The notes under the pieces were generated by a model. It had not been told where the DNA came from. It saw only the letters and a program-made list of their open reading frames with translations, and made no database searches. A stretch of DNA of 64,000 bases from an uncultured Steroidobacter sp. Its GTDB lineage: Bacteria; Pseudomonadota; Gammaproteobacteria; Steroidobacterales; Steroidobacteraceae. The stretch lies in NCBI GenBank assembly GCA_946478975.1, contig CAMLEO010000001.1, positions 1-64,000 of the forward strand. The letters are read 5' to 3'. Position numbers and translations under genes: made by a program. Positions 63,941-64,000 of the stretch are shown one piece after another (within the stretch, counting starts at the first letter, position 1; each line of letters opens with the position of its first letter).

Positions 63941-64000
63941 GAGAGTTACGCCGTGAACGGGATGGCGAAGTTACACTAATGGCACCTGATCCCGCATTCC

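Overview
The window is a high-GC, gene-dense chromosomal segment of a gammaproteobacterium. The evidence is a full mraZ-to-lpxC division and cell-wall cluster, LpxC, LpoA and a BtuB/TonB-type receptor (outer membrane), and the gammaproteobacterial neighbourhood yraN/lpoA/rsmI/rnpB next to mraZ. The overall gene complement (S9 peptidase, DUF3379 anti-sigma-like protein, PadR regulator, GH43 enzyme) would fit the Nevskiales/Steroidobacterales/Xanthomonadales side, but that placement is an inference. No tRNA, rRNA, IS element or CRISPR array was seen.

Layout. 1-7566: envelope and stress genes (L,D-transpeptidase, HtpX, secreted GH43, GT4 glycosyltransferase, YpfJ-type zinc peptidase) and an isolated contractile-tail sheath gene. 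7568-9615: a PduO-type cobalamin adenosyltransferase and a two-gene winged-helix plus nucleotidyltransferase pair resembling an AbiE toxin-antitoxin module. 9622-18605: an eight-gene cobalamin uptake and late-assembly operon on the minus strand (btuB-cobD-cobO-btuF-btuC-btuD-cbiB-cobQ), led by a cobalamin riboswitch and mostly coupled by 4-base stop/start overlaps. 18635-20783: DoxX, a cysteine-rich BufA2-like peptide, an ECF sigma factor and its probable anti-sigma partner. 20845-23792: cobC-cobS-cobT on the minus strand and divergent cobU (nucleotide-loop assembly). 23835-29096: a second cobalamin riboswitch followed by a coupled three-gene operon: a secreted, membrane-anchored CobN-like chelatase, a short ExbB/TolQ-like protein and a DUF2149 protein that looks like a minimal ExbD. 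This is the most interesting system here.

29113-35327: an IMPase-family phosphatase, a putative zincin, a CPXCG zinc-ribbon protein, YraN, a DUF72 protein, LpoA, RsmI and the RNase P RNA. 35721-54640: MraZ operator boxes and mraZ-rsmH-ftsL-ftsI-murE-murF-mraY-murD-ftsW-murG-murC-murB-ddl-ftsQ-ftsA-ftsZ-lpxC. 54794-59653: a DUF721 gene, a cyclic-di-GMP-I riboswitch upstream of an M23 peptidase, secA and mutT. 59650-63940: a secreted HAF-repeat protein, a His-rich PadR regulator with a palindromic operator candidate, and an S9 prolyl-oligopeptidase-family enzyme.

The cobalamin genes cover outer-membrane import, periplasmic capture, ABC import, adenosylation, amidation, aminopropanol attachment and lower-ligand assembly. 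No corrin-ring genes and no CobS/CobT chelatase ATPases are present, so in this window the pathway looks like salvage or late assembly. The CobN-like operon is probably something other than the classical aerobic cobalt chelatase.
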